Source: Laetiporus sulphureus 93-53 (Eukaryota; Basidiomycota; Agaricomycetes; Polyporales; Laetiporaceae). Taken from it: a DNA stretch of 64,000 bases. The stretch lies in NCBI RefSeq assembly GCF_001632365.1, contig NW_024468513.1:801167-865166 (forward strand). The letters run 5' to 3'. The position numbers and the translations under genes are program-made. Below are positions 1 to 11,445 of this stretch, piece after piece. The notes below the pieces were generated by a model. That model had not been told where the DNA came from. It saw nothing but the letters and a program-made list of their open reading frames with translations, and ran no database searches. How positions within the stretch are numbered: the first letter of the stretch is position 1; the number at the start of each line of letters is the position of its first letter.

Positions 1-1
1 C

Positions 2-907
2 CGCAAGAAATGTGTCGTTTGTGGGCAGAGAGGGCACACCGCGCGCGATTGCACTGCGCCCGCAGAGGTGCAAGACGCTTACCGCAAGAAATGTGCCGTT
101 TGTGGGCAGAGAGGCCACACCGCGCGCGATTGTACCGACCGTGCTGAACACAAGCCTCCGAAGCGGTGCCCTGCGTGCGGTAATCCTGACCATTGGAAGT
201 ATGACTGTCCCGAAAAAGACAAAATCCCCAGCTCCAATGTGCACATTGTGGAGGCTCGGATGCTACAGGCCAGTGTCAGCGAGTGCTTCGCGAGCACGTC
301 CGGCGAGCCAGTGGATGTTGCCGCAGTTGGCAATTCAAAGCAGACTGTTGACAAAGGTCCACAAACACCCTCGAGTTCCACTGACCGCCAAGCGGGGCGG
401 CCATCCTCAGCTGGCAACTCAAAGAAACGAATTCATTGCTTTCTTTGCAGAGGCCCACACGACATCAAAGATTGTCCTCGGAAACACGAGCTCATCTGTC
501 GAGCATGCCACGGTAATCATCGCACGCGTGACTGCCTCGAGAGAGGTCTCATCAAGCCGTCGAGGCCGTGCCACCATTGCGGGAGCATGGACCATTGGAC
601 TGTCGACTGCACTGCGCCCATAGAAGTGCGGAACATCTACCACAAGAATTGTATCATTTGTAGGCAGAGAGGGCATACCGCGCGCGATTGTACCCATCGT
701 ACTGAACACAAGCCTCCGAAGCCGTGCCCTGCGTGCCATAGCCCTGATCATTGGATATATGACTGTCCCAAAATCGAGAACAAACCCGGCTTCCAATTGA
801 GGGAATGTGCATATTGTGGAGGCCCGCATGATACGACGGAGTGTGAGAAGCTGCCGGCGAAGCACGTCCGGCAAAGCAGCGATATTGCTGCCAACCACAA
901 AAAGTGA
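2..907 (+). CDS. Tandem CCHC zinc-knuckle protein, 5' end outside window
   Basis: The frame is open from base 2, so the true start lies upstream of the window; it ends at a TGA at 905-907. It encodes nine zinc knuckles of C-x2-C-x3/4-H-x4-C type, including two GQRGHTARDC copies at the start, PDHWKYDC, GPHDIKDC, GNHRTRDC, MDHWTVDC, a third QRGHTARDC, PDHWIYDC and GPHDTTEC. The knuckles are joined by Lys/Pro-rich linkers. One long Ser/Thr/Pro-rich linker (about 240-420) has no knuckle. Proteins of this type bind single-stranded nucleic acid, usually RNA; the best-known cellular examples are Gis2/CNBP, but this array is looser and has long linkers, so orthology is not claimed. Blocks 48-330 and 608-905 are an internal duplication. 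A Gag-derived origin is possible but no retroelement enzyme is seen nearby. Confidence 0.75.
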   Translation, partial: RKKCVVCGQRGHTARDCTAPAEVQDAYRKKCAVCGQRGHTARDCTDRAEHKPPKRCPACGNPDHWKYDCPEKDKIPSSNVHIVEARMLQASVSECFASTSGEPVDVAAVGNSKQTVDKGPQTPSSSTDRQAGRPSSAGNSKKRIHCFLCRGPHDIKDCPRKHELICRACHGNHRTRDCLERGLIKPSRPCHHCGSMDHWTVDCTAPIEVRNIYHKNCIICRQRGHTARDCTHRTEHKPPKPCPACHSPDHWIYDCPKIENKPGFQLRECAYCGGPHDTTECEKLPAKHVRQSSDIAANHKK

Positions 908-1405
908 AGAATGGAGCACGTCGTCTCTCTGCATTCGTTCCATGCTCTCTGCTTTGCTTCGCACGCAAATATACGACCACGCAGTATTCCCAGAATCCTG
1001 CAAGGCGGCGGGGAACGGCACGATTGTATCAAGCGTTGCTATGACTTCTAGCATCTTCTTGAACCTATCTCTGATAGCTCGTTCCACTAGGGATGTTATC
1101 ATAATAACAATCTTGTTGTCTCTGGGCTTGGTTGGTGGAATCACGGTGTACGCAAGGCGTAAAACAAGCTACTAGACGTACGTGAATTTATTGGCGCGTG
1201 TGGCAGACTCCTTTGCAACATTTGCGTGCTGGTGTCCTGCAACGGTTCTATTACGTGAGAGGCCCATTTCACTTGGATGTCCATGCAGAGTAATCGACGT
1301 TGCAATACAAAGCACATTGCAGGCACCGCTCGTCACGCTTCACGTATACAGACCCTTTGAACGTTCTCCATTCCTTGAAATACCGATATTGCACACAACC
1401 TTCAC
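908..1405. other. Intergenic stretch, convergent gene ends
   Basis: This lies between the end of the zinc-knuckle frame and the end of the cupin gene on the other strand. A short plus-strand frame at about 1090-1172 reads as a hydrophobic segment followed by basic residues, but I could not join it to the upstream gene by a convincing intron. Nothing else is recognised. Confidence 0.4.
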
Positions 1406-2124
1406 CTACTGCTTTGCCCATTGCGGAGGCTCATCCTTACCCTCCTCCTCCAGCTTCTCGCCCTGCGACAGACTGTCGTGAACCGTATCCGCCTTATGCT
1501 CTGCAGGAGCATAAACCTATGTGAACGCATCAGTGGAAGCATGGACTGTTACAGTTAGGGAATTTACCGTGGAGACGATCAGAGGTGTCGGTCCGGTATT
1601 GACGAACTGCGCAGGGGATACATGAGTATGTGCCATTCGTATTCGCGGAGTCTGCGCTCACATTGTGCAGCGTCCCTGCAGGGATGATGACATGGTCGCC
1701 AGGGCTGATGTCTTCCTTCTGCAGCTATCGTTAGCTGCGCCTCAACGCATATACGCGCACCATCTTACGTGTTTTCCATCTGTGATCGCTTGAGCATTCC
1801 CAGAGACGAAGTAGAGGTGCTGGTCAACGTGATGCGTTTCCTACGGTTCGGTACAAGTTATGTGTGTGATGTCCGAGCGAGTTGTAGTAACTCGCCTCTC
1901 CAATCTCGCCTCCGACTGGAATGGTCATGAGTACCAGCTGACGTTGAAGATGACGACGCGAGTGAGGGAACATCATTCTTAATATGATGGTTGGTACTTA
2001 CTTGGCTGTGCTGTCCGGTGAAGAGGACCCTGCGGAATTTATCGCTCTCCGACGCTATCTTGGCAATGTTGTGGAATATCACTGCCTTCTTCGGGGGCGA
2101 GACGTTGGGCTTGGGGAGAGTCAT
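1406..2124 (-). CDS. Cupin-fold small protein, six exons
   Basis: Six exons join in frame into a single-domain cupin of about 150 residues. The N-terminal exon ends at FTGQHSQ (intron from about 2003). It continues LVLMTIPVGGEIGE, then HHVDQHLYFVSG, which supplies the metal-site histidines. Next come PGDHVIIPAGTLHN, FVNTGPTPLIVSTV and YAPAEHKADTVHDSL, ending DEPPQWAKQ. GEIGEE..H..DQ and PAGT.H are the two classic cupin motifs. Similar small cupins are common in fungi and their substrate is unknown. Intron 2 starts with GC rather than GT (GAG|gcgagt), and no GT donor would keep the conserved sequence. Earlier in-frame ATGs exist at 2202 and 2313. I prefer 2124 because a TATA-like element at 2228-2235 would place the transcript start near the upstream ones. 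Confidence 0.85.
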
Positions 2125-2227
2125 GACGGTACGAGAGCGGATGAGGACGCGGAGTTGTGGGTTATAGGCACGCTGGCGGGTGACGGTGGTCAAAGAGCGA
2201 ATCATGGGCAGTTGACAGGGTTGCTGG

Positions 2228-2235
2228 TTTATATA
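2228..2235 (-). promoter_or_regulatory. TATA-like element upstream of the cupin gene
   Basis: On the minus strand this reads TATATAAA, about 105 bases upstream of the preferred ATG at 2124. It is the only strong TATA-like element near this gene start and argues against the ATG at 2313. Confidence 0.45.
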
Positions 2236-2483
2236 CCAGAGCATGCCCTTCACAATCTTCTCAACTACGTCACGACGCTGCACTGGACGTCTTGACAGCG
2301 GGCGAGGCATCATACGTCATTGGTTTCTTGAGCGCTGAAGCGAAGGCCTGAAGCAATGCTATCACATTGCTCGAGTAAAGTATGGCGCAAACAAGTACTA
2401 TCTATTAGCACTACATACAACAGAGTCATGAGCACAAAGACTTGACTGTCAACTAGATCGGGAGACCTCACAAAACTCCAATT

Positions 2484-3792
2484 TCACTTCGGCAATCCAT
2501 TCGCACCCAGCAAAGCCTCCTCCTCACTCAGCACTCGGGGCCCATCACCAACCCTCGTGTGGATGAGACCCTTCACCGCACCAACGCCGAACGGCTTGGC
2601 GACCGCGGCGTTGAAACCATCGATGATGGCGTCCTTCACTCCAACAGTGCCGAACAGTCCAAAGGGATCCTTGAATGGCTCCGCTTGTGGGAAGTAATGC
2701 ACGATCAACTCAATGATCTCCTTCAGGTTCTCCTTCGGTGCGTAGATGACTGCGTTCGGCCCCGCATCGAACGTGTACGCGGCCTTGAGCTTGCCGCCGT
2801 TCGCGACGGAGACACGGTTGTATTCCACGATGATCGCGATGATCGCGCGAGACACGTCGTTCATGTAGAAGATCGGCGGGTCCGTGTCAAGCGCGACAGC
2901 GTGGAACTGGTTCGAGTCCTGCATCGTGATTCTCGCGAAAGCGTCAAAGTCGCGCGCACGGATCGCCTCCGAGATCGCCTTCATCCTCGCAGGCACGACA
3001 TGCCTGATGCGGTGCTCCAGCAGCGTCGACGTCTCGACCGTGCGCTGCATGCCCGACGTCGACGATGTGCCCTTCTTGTCATCCGACACCACGCAGATCA
3101 GCGCGTGGATATCGGGCCAGTGCTCGCGGGGGGCCACTTCGACGGCAAGTGAGTCGGACCCGTCGGGCTTGGAGCCCATCTCCCACGCAACGAACCCGCC
3201 AAAGAGCGATCGGCAGGCAGACCCGGATCCTTGACGCGCAATGAGCGACAGCTCAGATGGGGATGCAGGGAGGGAATAGAGCGCGGCGAGGGAAGAAACG
3301 AGTGCAGCGAAGCCAGAGGCGGAAGAAGCCAGCCCTGCTGCCGTTGGGAAGTTGTTGCGAGAGCAAATGTGGACGCCATACGATGAGAGCTGATAGTGGT
3401 TCCCTTCAACGCTCATGCAGCAGAACGAGATTGCATGCAATGCATACCTTCGGTAGGCTAGGGTCCTGCCTTTCTACCTCTCTGCGCATACGCTTCATCT
3501 CACTGATACACGTCGCCAATCGGCCACCATCCTTGATCTCCTCCTCGACGCCGTTGAGCCACAGCCTGTCCTTCTCAAAGGATGGGTCCGCTCGTGATGT
3601 CGTCGTTGACCGCAGGTGATCTTGATCAAGAGTAACCGAGAGCGAAGAGTTGGTAGGCAGGATCAGCTTGGTGTCGCGCTTGCCCCAATACCTGGGAGAC
3701 GTCAATACGGAGGAGTGAGAACATCTCAAACAGTCTCACTTGATGCAGGCGATATTCACGGGGGCAGACGCAGTGGCTTGGTAGATCGGCAT
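2484..3792 (-). CDS. MVD1: Mevalonate diphosphate decarboxylase
   Basis: This GHMP-family enzyme makes isopentenyl diphosphate from mevalonate diphosphate, using ATP, in the sterol/isoprenoid pathway (yeast ERG19). Three exons are read. The first codes MPIYQATASAPVNIACI and is spliced after AA to complete K-YWGKRD, the N-terminal family motif. The second runs to DPSLPK. The third begins LSSYGVHI near 3396 and includes NNFPTAAGLASSASG (ATP-binding loop), GSGSACRSLFGGFVAWEMG and TFDAGPNAVIY (the conserved Asp near the C-terminus). Total length is close to the usual 390-400 residues, and no key residue is missing. It is divergent from CCR4 across a 646-base intergenic region. Confidence 0.96.
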
Positions 3793-4438
3793 GGTGGATG
3801 AAGAGATGTTGAAGGAGAAACAGTGCACATGGTATTTGTAGCAGCCGGAGCGTACGATTCTGTATTTCCAGAGATCGTGCAATAGCGAAAGCGGGCGTTT
3901 AAGACAGGAAATCTGCAGCCAATCATGGAGGCCTGCTCGTGGTCCAACCTATCCCTGTAACTTCTCGCTGCGTTGTTCGGAGGCATGACTCGGTAGAAGG
4001 TGTAACAGATTGATGCAGTCTCCAAAGCCTGGAGTGCAGCCGTCCGCTATCATGAAATGAGAGACTTCCGTCGGTCGCCAACAAGGCTCCTATTAGATCC
4101 ATCGCTTTGATTGCAATCGCGCCCAATCACCGGCGTGGATTTGACTCGAAGTCACTCGAGACGCATCGAGGAGCATCGACGGCTATCGAGGGCCACCGCC
4201 TTTGTTTACGTAATACACATCGGTGGCAGTACGGTCTAGCCAGCCCAAAAAAGAAATATTAGTAAGCAAATGCTGACGCTCGACTTGGCAGTCGCTGCTC
4301 AAACTCCACACTCATTGTCTTGAACGACGACCACGACCATCTTCGTCGACGTGCCCGCACTCTCGTAACTAGTCATCTTGTCACTATCCGTACAAAGTGG
4401 CTACACTCTCAACAGTCGCCTCACTCGCTTCCAATGCG
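3793..4438. promoter_or_regulatory. Shared upstream region of MVD1 and CCR4
   Basis: This non-coding stretch separates two divergent gene starts (ATG 3792 minus, ATG 4439 plus), so it must hold both promoters and 5' leaders. A CT-rich leader precedes the CCR4 ATG. I see no clear TATA box for either gene. Confidence 0.5.
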
Positions 4439-6856
4439 ATGTACTATCCACAACAGTCTCCGGGCATGGCCCACAAGCTCCCCGCACACCAACATCCACC
4501 TCAGGTCCATGACCAGTCTCCGTGGTCGCGGACACCTCACCACCCAGCCCTAGGGCCTCCTGTGCATGCACAAGCCCCCGCTTCATCTCCCTATCCGTTG
4601 TTCACGAACGGTGCACTGAATGCCTTACAGCATCACCCGCATCCTCACATGCCAGGTCCACTTGTCCACCATCACCACCAGAACTCATTATCGCACCCGC
4701 ACTTTCCCTCCCCACCAAATGGCAATGGTATTCCCGGGCATATCTTGCAGAACGGTTCACCCTCGGCGGCGCCCATGACAGTGCACTGGCAGCAACAGTT
4801 GCTCAAGTGCGAGGTGAGTTGTCCAGCGCTATGATCTACGTATATGGTGCTGATCATTCCATAGATGAGTAGGGCGTCACGCTCTCCACACCACCGTGCG
4901 CGAGCGAGTGCAATGGCCTCGCGGTCGGTCCAGAAGTCGGCGATTCCCATCACCAACCCGAACGCTGTCAAGCCTGTACCGGAGGCGAATGGTGAAACAA
5001 CGTCAGCATCAGGGGCGTCAGGCTCTTCTCCCTCTTCGCGGTCTGCGACGTCCGCGACGACCTCTTCGCCGCGCAACACCGCCGCGGAGACTCATCCGTC
5101 CTCGACCGTCGCGCCAATCGCGGAAGCACAACGGCCCACAGCGCCCAAGCCGCCGGTTAATACATGGAGCTCATTGGACATGGGAGGCGTCAACATCAAG
5201 AGCATCCCGCGAACCTCGGGCCTGTTCTCGTTCTCGTTCCTCATCAATTTGTATCTCAACCACAATGCGCTGACGAGCGTTCCACCGGAGATCGCTAGAC
5301 TGCGGCACCTGGAGCTTTTGGATCTGTCGGGGAACATACTATCGGAGCTACCGGGCGAGTTGGGTATGCTGACGTCGCTCAAGGAGCTCTACCTGTTCGA
5401 TAACCAGCTGCGGACTCTGCCTCACGATCTCGGAAGTCTACACCAGCTGCAGACACTCGGCATCGAAGGTAATCCCCTTGAGAGAACGTTGAAGAACATC
5501 GTGCAGACCGACGGTACCCCGGCCCTCATCTCGTACCTGCGTGATAATGCTCCGAGACCGCCGCCTCCTCCGGATCGGATTTGGAATAACATTGTCAGCG
5601 CGGCAGAACGCGAGGCAACGAATGCCGATCCGAACGTAGAAACGATCAGGGTGTTGTGCTATAACATCCTCTGGGACAAATGCGCGACAGAAAGGATGTA
5701 CGGCTATACACCATCCTGGGCACTCGCGTGGGATTACCGAAAGACCGTGATCTTGGACCAAGTCTTTGAGCCAGACGCCGATTTCGTGTGCTTGCAGGAG
5801 GTCGACAATGTCCAATATGAGGACTACTTTTTGCCACGCATGGCGGAGAGGGATTATGAGGGTGTTTACTTCCCGAGGGCGAGATACAAGACGATGAACG
5901 ACTCGGAGCGGCGAATGGTTGACGGGTGTGCTACGTTCTTCAAGGGGTCCAAGTGAGTAGTATCTGCGTCTTTGATCTACATTAGTTTCTCATGTTGGAT
6001 TAAGGTACACACTAGTTGAGAAGCGTGTCATCGAGTTCAATGCGATCGCTATGCAGCGTTCAGACTTCAAGAAGACGGATGACATGTTCAACCGTGTTCT
6101 CGGCAAGGATCACATCGCCGTCATTTGCCTCCTGGAGAACAAGGCTACCGGTACACGCTTCGTCATCGCGAACGCACACGTTTGCTGGGAACCGCAGTAC
6201 CGCGATGTCAAGCTTGTTCAAGTCGCGTTGCTCGTCGATGAGCTCCAGAGGGTCGCGGACCACTTCGCGAAGTATCCTCCTCGCCTCCCCACCCCTGCAT
6301 CAACCGGCGGCTCCCCTACCACACCAGGTGCAAGCGAACACAACGCATCATCGCGTCCACCGCCCGTCTACACTGACGGAACGAAGATCCCGTTGATCAT
6401 CTGCGGTGACTTCAATTCGTTACCGGTCAGTGGCGTGTACGAGTATCTTTCGACGGGCAGTGTGCCGCGCGACCATGAGGACTTCATGTCGCACCTGTAC
6501 GGCAGATACACGTCGGACGGCCTGCGGCATCGTCTTGGCCTGAAGAGCGCGTATGCGGCGGTGGGCGAACTCCCGCTGACCAACTACACGCCGAGCTTCA
6601 AGGGTGCGATCGACTACATCTGGTACTCGACAGCAAATCTATCGGTCAACGCCGTCCTCGGTGAGGTGGACAGGACATATCTGGAGAAGGTCGTGGGATT
6701 CCCAAACGCCCACTTCCCATCAGAGTACGTTGTAATTTACATCTTTCACGAGCATGTTATTGACGTGTCTGTCGTATTAACAGTCACTTGTGCATCGTAT
6801 CGGAGTTCCGCGTACGCCCGCCACGAGACCCTCAGTCTTCGCGTCTTTCTGCCTAG
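4439..6856 (+). CDS. CCR4: Ccr4-type poly(A) deadenylase
   Basis: This is the catalytic 3'-5' exoribonuclease subunit of the Ccr4-Not complex, which shortens mRNA poly(A) tails. Four exons are read: 4439-4813, 4865-5952, 6005-6724 and 6784-6856. The N-terminal region is Pro/His/Gln-rich and disordered. A leucine-rich repeat segment follows at about 5220-5510 (LELLDLSGNILSELP, LKELYLFDNQLRTLP), the surface that binds Not1/Caf1. The endonuclease/exonuclease/phosphatase domain starts at VLCYNILWDKCAT and carries FVCLQEVD (catalytic Glu), NAHVCWEP, ICGDFNSLP (catalytic Asp) and YIWYS. The final short exon supplies the last catalytic His (FPSDH). The first ATG of the frame at 4439 follows upstream stop-free codons without ATG, so the start is reasonably secure. 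The structure is complete. Confidence 0.96.
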
Positions 6857-7453
6857 GTATATACGGTATTATAGGGTACCATGGCACCGCCACGTACCCC
6901 ATGCTGCCTGCGTTCTTTCCTTCATCTTCGCCGTATATATTTCTATACACTTGTAAACACTGTCAGGTTCCTTGTTCGCACATTGTCGTTTTTGTCACGT
7001 ACGCCTTTGCACTTTGATAATATTCATACTTCCCTCCTCAATACCGTCGTGTGTCATGTTCACTTTTGCTGCTTGCTTTTCCGAGCTTGGTCCTCATTCT
7101 GTGCCGCATTGAACACTTTGCCAACACTGTAGCATGTGCGTGTACGTCTTGTGAAACTCAATTCTCCCTTCAGACCCGACGTGCTCGGTGTGAGCTCGGT
7201 GTGTATTCCGATCGTGCTCGCTGGTCAAGACGTCGGACTCGAGGAGAACGGCCTGAGTGATCGACTCGACGACGCGGGGTAATTTGAGATCGGAGATCGC
7301 CATCTGTCACATCTGAGATTACATGATGCACTCTTCGACCGTGACTTGCGCTCGTAACCTCTTCGTCTGCGACATCCATCCTCCACTGCTTCACTAGATC
7401 AGGAAAAGATCCTCCTCGTACACACCGTTTCAGCATACAAGCTCAACATAGAA
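6857..7453. other. Intergenic: CCR4 3' end and muskelin 5' leader
   Basis: This holds the 3' untranslated region of CCR4 (TA-rich around 6855-6960) and, toward 7453, the promoter and leader of the muskelin-like gene. I see no further gene. Confidence 0.5.
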
Positions 7454-10400
7454 ATGGACCTCGAACAAGCTCCCACGATGACGCTCAAGTACAGCATCGC
7501 TGGCTGTTCAGAGCACAGCGGCCGCTACATCGCGGAGAACATACTGGAAGACAAGCCTATGGACCAGACGAGTAGATGGAGCGGGGCACACCAGTCGCCT
7601 AATGTGACTCAATGGGTGCTACTCCGCTTGGACGATCTGGCTGTACTCAGTTGAGTGAATCGCAGGTTGGTGTGAAGCTGGGACTGATCGGTGATAAGAA
7701 AGTATCACGTTCGGGAAGGTATGTACCGCACACTGGATTTTCAACTTCGGTCATTCACTGATGTTGTATCTTCAGTTTTACAAACGTGCGTAAGCGCCAT
7801 CGCGGTTTGGGGTTGCTGAAGTTGAAGCGTTCGGACAGCACATCCATGCAACATGAAAGAGTTCAAAGTTTACGTGGGACTGTCTGAGGAGAACATGACC
7901 GAGGTATATACGTCTCCTGGTGAACTTGAATCTGCAATGTTGAGCTTTGCTTTAGGTTTTGCGTGCGGCATTGAAGAACGATTCAACAAGCGAGACATTC
8001 TCAATCCGGTATACGAACAACGCCGGTGTTTGTTTCCCCACGCGCTTTGTGAAGATCGTTCCATTGACGTATGTTTTATACAACATTCTCTGATGCCTAA
8101 CTGACTGCAAATCGCAGAGTTCACGCTCAAAGTTTCCATACATCTATATGGCATGTCTCTGTGTCGGGAATCATCGATCAGCCTTTCGTGCAACAAATAT
8201 GTGCTAGATATGATGAGGTAGGCTCATCGCATTGTTTTGCGTCAGTCGCAGCTCAAAAATGGTTCGGTTCCAAGTACCGTGAAGCGTCGATGCTTCGACA
8301 TGTTCTCAAACACCTCCGTCAACGACGGTTCCTGACTCCATTCCATGACATTCTCGACCGATCCAGCGTGCAGCTCGAGCATCCACTAATCAGCACCCTA
8401 TATGATAGCCTGGTTCTCAACGGCGATTGGTCAGCTACTGAGCGAATCGTCCATTCGTTGTCCTCCTCTGGTCTGCTGGACTCGTACCGTTACGCATGCC
8501 AGCCGCGAGCTCATTGGACACGATTGCATGGCCTGGATGCCGATGGTGATGTGCCAAGTCGCCGAAGTGGCCATGCGATGTGCATGGACGAGAAGAACGG
8601 GCTGATCTACCTCCTCGGTGGATGGGAAGGCCAGCGCAGTCTCGACGATTTCTGGATGTACAACGTGCACGAGGATACCTGGCGCTTGTTGAGCATCGCT
8701 ACTTCGCGTGACAGAAACGGACCGGGTCCCAGATCTTGCCATAAGATGGTGTTTGATGCGAAGACCGGATGCATCTACGTGCTTGGGCGGTTGGGAGACG
8801 GAGATGCATTGGAGCCTGCGGAGGCGCCACCCGAAGGTACGGATACGCTGCCTAGTAGCCCGACGCAGCGGGAAGCTACAGCTGCTGCTGCGGAGGACTC
8901 GAGGCATGCGGCTGATACACCCATGCCTTGGTCGCCGCGATCATCCGAATTCTATCGATATCACACCCGCGGTCTTGACGCTGGGAGGTGGGACCTGTTG
9001 TCGCTTGATACAGTGGTAGGCATATTTGTTGTCATCGTTCAAAGTCGTGTGTTGAGCTCCGATAGACCGCTGGTGGACCGTGCTTGATATTTGACCACCA
9101 AATGGTGATGGATTCGGAAGCGCAGGTGATCTACGTTTTTGGTGGCCGTGTTGTCGATGGCGCATGGAAAGCGCCGAAATACTCCGGATTCTACGCTTAT
9201 GACATTCGTACCGGTTGCTGGGAGATGTTACCGTGAGTCGCCGCATTCAGTTCCGTTATGGCCGCGCATATATCGATTACTACAGGGTCTCCGATGCGAG
9301 CGGTGTGCAACCGTTCATTCCTCTTAGATATGGTACGTGATAACCCCATCGCTGAGGTATCTTCGTCATGGTCGATGACCCCTCGATAGGTCATTCGATG
9401 CTACTCGAACCCAAGACGCACACCCTGTTCATCTTCGCAGGGCAGCGGGACGAGAGGTACCTTTCTGATATGTATGCCTACCACATCCCGTCCAGGACCG
9501 TTACCGAGCTCTTCCCGAACTTCACTGCTGCTGGAGGCCCGGAAGCATCCTTCACTCAACGGGCCGTCATTGATCCCGATCTGCGTGAGATATATGTGTG
9601 AGCAACGCCTGTCCTGTCATCCATACACCCTGTAGCTGAACAATGCTCTTGCATTCCAGATTCTGCGGACTCACACGTTCGCCTAGCACACGGACCGTCC
9701 TCGAAACCGAGGCTCCGAACTGGATATACCGCTACGACCACCCCGGCCGTCCTGGAAAGTGGAAAGAAATCCTATCCACGGATTCCACTCCCACTTCCGG
9801 CTACCGCTTACACGACACGAATGCAGAGATGCCACAGTCTCGCTATGCGCACCAAGTGGTATATGACACGGGATCGAAGGTCATCTACATGCATGGTGGC
9901 AATGCGGGCTTGGCGCCGGAGGGGGACGGTAATGAGAGTGCTATAGACATCGGAGATGAGCGTGGACTGCCGCTGGAAGGCCCAAGGGCAGAGAAGGAAA
10001 TTCGTCTGGATGACTTGTGGAAGATGACACTGGAACGGTACGTCGCTACCATGCAACTATATGCGCGAGACTGACTGTTTGTGAAGACCTCCACTCGATG
10101 ATATTGTGAGACGAGCGACATACACAATCCGGCAGCAACGGTACGTATTCTACTGTTGTTATTTCTCAGATCCATCCTAACGTGGTGTTTCTACAGATGT
10201 CGCGAGCTGTGCGAGGATGTCTCAACAGTCAGAGCGCTCGCATTTCTGCAATCTGAGGTGGCATCAGTCGTGAACCAGAATGATCCGGAAGAGGCGCAAT
10301 TATTCCGATCACTTCTTGCACACTTGTTGACTGCTCCGCCACAGCTTGAACCCTCCAATGGCACAAAGGCATCTGGAGCGGAACCAGAATCGGATGTACC

Positions 10401-10677
10401 CTCTGAGCCACTACCGGAGCAAGAGGAAGACGAAGAGATGGAGGACGCAACTGGACACGAGGAAGATGTGGGCGGAAAGTCAAAATCCGCTGGACCCATC
10501 ATCCGTTTGGACAAGGATCCGATGGAGAAGGCATCAGATGGAAGATCACCTCCCTCTGCAGTGAGATTCAAACAGCGAACAGAGGTATTCGAGAAGTTAC
10601 TCATATTCGTCAACGAGGATGCGAAACAGCCGGATGCAAATCTGCTAGACATGGTCCATATTGACGTCAAGGAGTGA
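7454..10677 (+). CDS. MKLN1: Muskelin-like protein (discoidin, CTLH, kelch repeats)
   Basis: At least eleven exons join into an orthologue of muskelin, a subunit of the CTLH/GID-type ubiquitin ligase in animals. The N-terminal discoidin-like part reads LKYSIAGCSEHSGRYIAENI then SRWSG. After tiny exons it continues KSITFGK, FYKPHPCNMKEFKVYVGLSE and FPTRFVKIVPL. A LisH/CTLH stretch follows (MLRHVLKHLRQ; LEHPLISTLYDSLVLNGDW). Kelch blades include GLIYLLGGWEGQRSLDDFW, RSCHKM, VIYVFGGRVVDG, LFIFAGQRDERYLSDMYAY, FTQRAVIDPDLREIYV and VIYMHGGN. The C-terminal tail reads CRELCEDVSTVRALAFLQ and ends LLDMVHIDVKE. Small exons lie at 7699-7718 (20 nt) and 7776-7785 (10 nt). The intron at 8218-8274 is 57 nt with no stop, so it can also be read through. 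An acidic insertion follows the CTLH-like tail. Convergent with prefoldin 4. Confidence 0.93.
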
Positions 10678-10828
10678 CCACAATCAGTTGTGTTAGCTTT
10701 GTGCGAGATGATGTTTTGCAGCTGTATGTGATTCGCAACTTTAGCGTTTCCGGACAATGGATGTATCGTTACACGTGGAGATATATGATAATTGGATTGC
10801 AAGTATGCCAGCGATGATCTTGCCAACT

Positions 10829-11445
10829 CTACTCGTCCAAGTTGATGGCCCGACCGAATTTCGCGTATAACACAACCTTCAACTGCTTCATGGATTTCTC
10901 GCATTCTTCTGCGCGCTCTTTGAGCCTGGATAGCCCCTGGTTCAGGACATCCTGATCTCTTTCGAGTCGTTTGATTGCTCGGCCATGTGGCATATGAATG
11001 AAGGCTTCGCCAATCTTGTACCTGCATGCGATAATCAATGAAAACATTTAGAGCTATCGAGGATTAGGTATACTCACATGATGGGTTGATCTTCGTCTGC
11101 GAGCTCAAGCTCCATTGACAAGTCGTCGAGAGCCTCCTTCTCTTGCTGGAAAGGAATCCGTATTCAACATCGAGAGACATACCTCATTCAACGAAGAGCA
11201 ATGACCTTCAGCCCTTCCATCTTCTCTTCGATGTTACGCAGTCTGGTGTTCAGTTTCGAGAATGTGTTGATACGCTGCTGATCCTCTGCGACGGAAAGTT
11301 GAACATGGTGTGCAACACAGTTGGTAAGCAAATGTTACCCCATGTCACCTCAGCGTTATCATTGTTCTCTTCTTCTTGTGCCAGCTACCATCATAGCGTT
11401 AGAATATCATCCAGAGCCGAGCGGCACGCCACTTGCCATACGCAT
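10829..11445 (-). CDS. PFD4: Prefoldin subunit 4
   Basis: This is a beta-type subunit of the hexameric prefoldin chaperone, which hands unfolded actin and tubulin to CCT (yeast GIM3). The exons read MRM, LAQEEENNDNAEVTW, EDQQRINTFSKLNTRLRNIEEKMEGLK, QEKEALDDLSMELELADEDQ, then YKIGEAFIH through LKVVLYAKFGRAINLDE at the stop. EDQQRIN.FSKL at the start and LYAKFG..INL at the end are subunit 4 hallmarks, with two coiled-coil helices flanking a hairpin. The first intron begins ATG|gcaagt, a GC donor, after the third codon. The gene is divergent from the P1 gene, only about 198 bases away, so the two probably share a promoter region. Confidence 0.93.

Noticed and set aside
419..1144. 241-codon minus-strand open frame
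   Set aside because: It is antisense to the zinc-knuckle gene for most of its length and has no recognisable motif. The knuckle periodicity on the plus strand is far stronger evidence.
1090..1175. Possible transmembrane last exon after the zinc-knuckle gene
   Set aside because: The segment is hydrophobic, but no convincing donor and acceptor pair joins it in phase, and the knuckle frame has its own stop.
10191..11027. 278-codon minus-strand frame
   Set aside because: It is antisense to the muskelin C-terminal exons and to the intron/exon pattern of prefoldin 4; a shadow frame.
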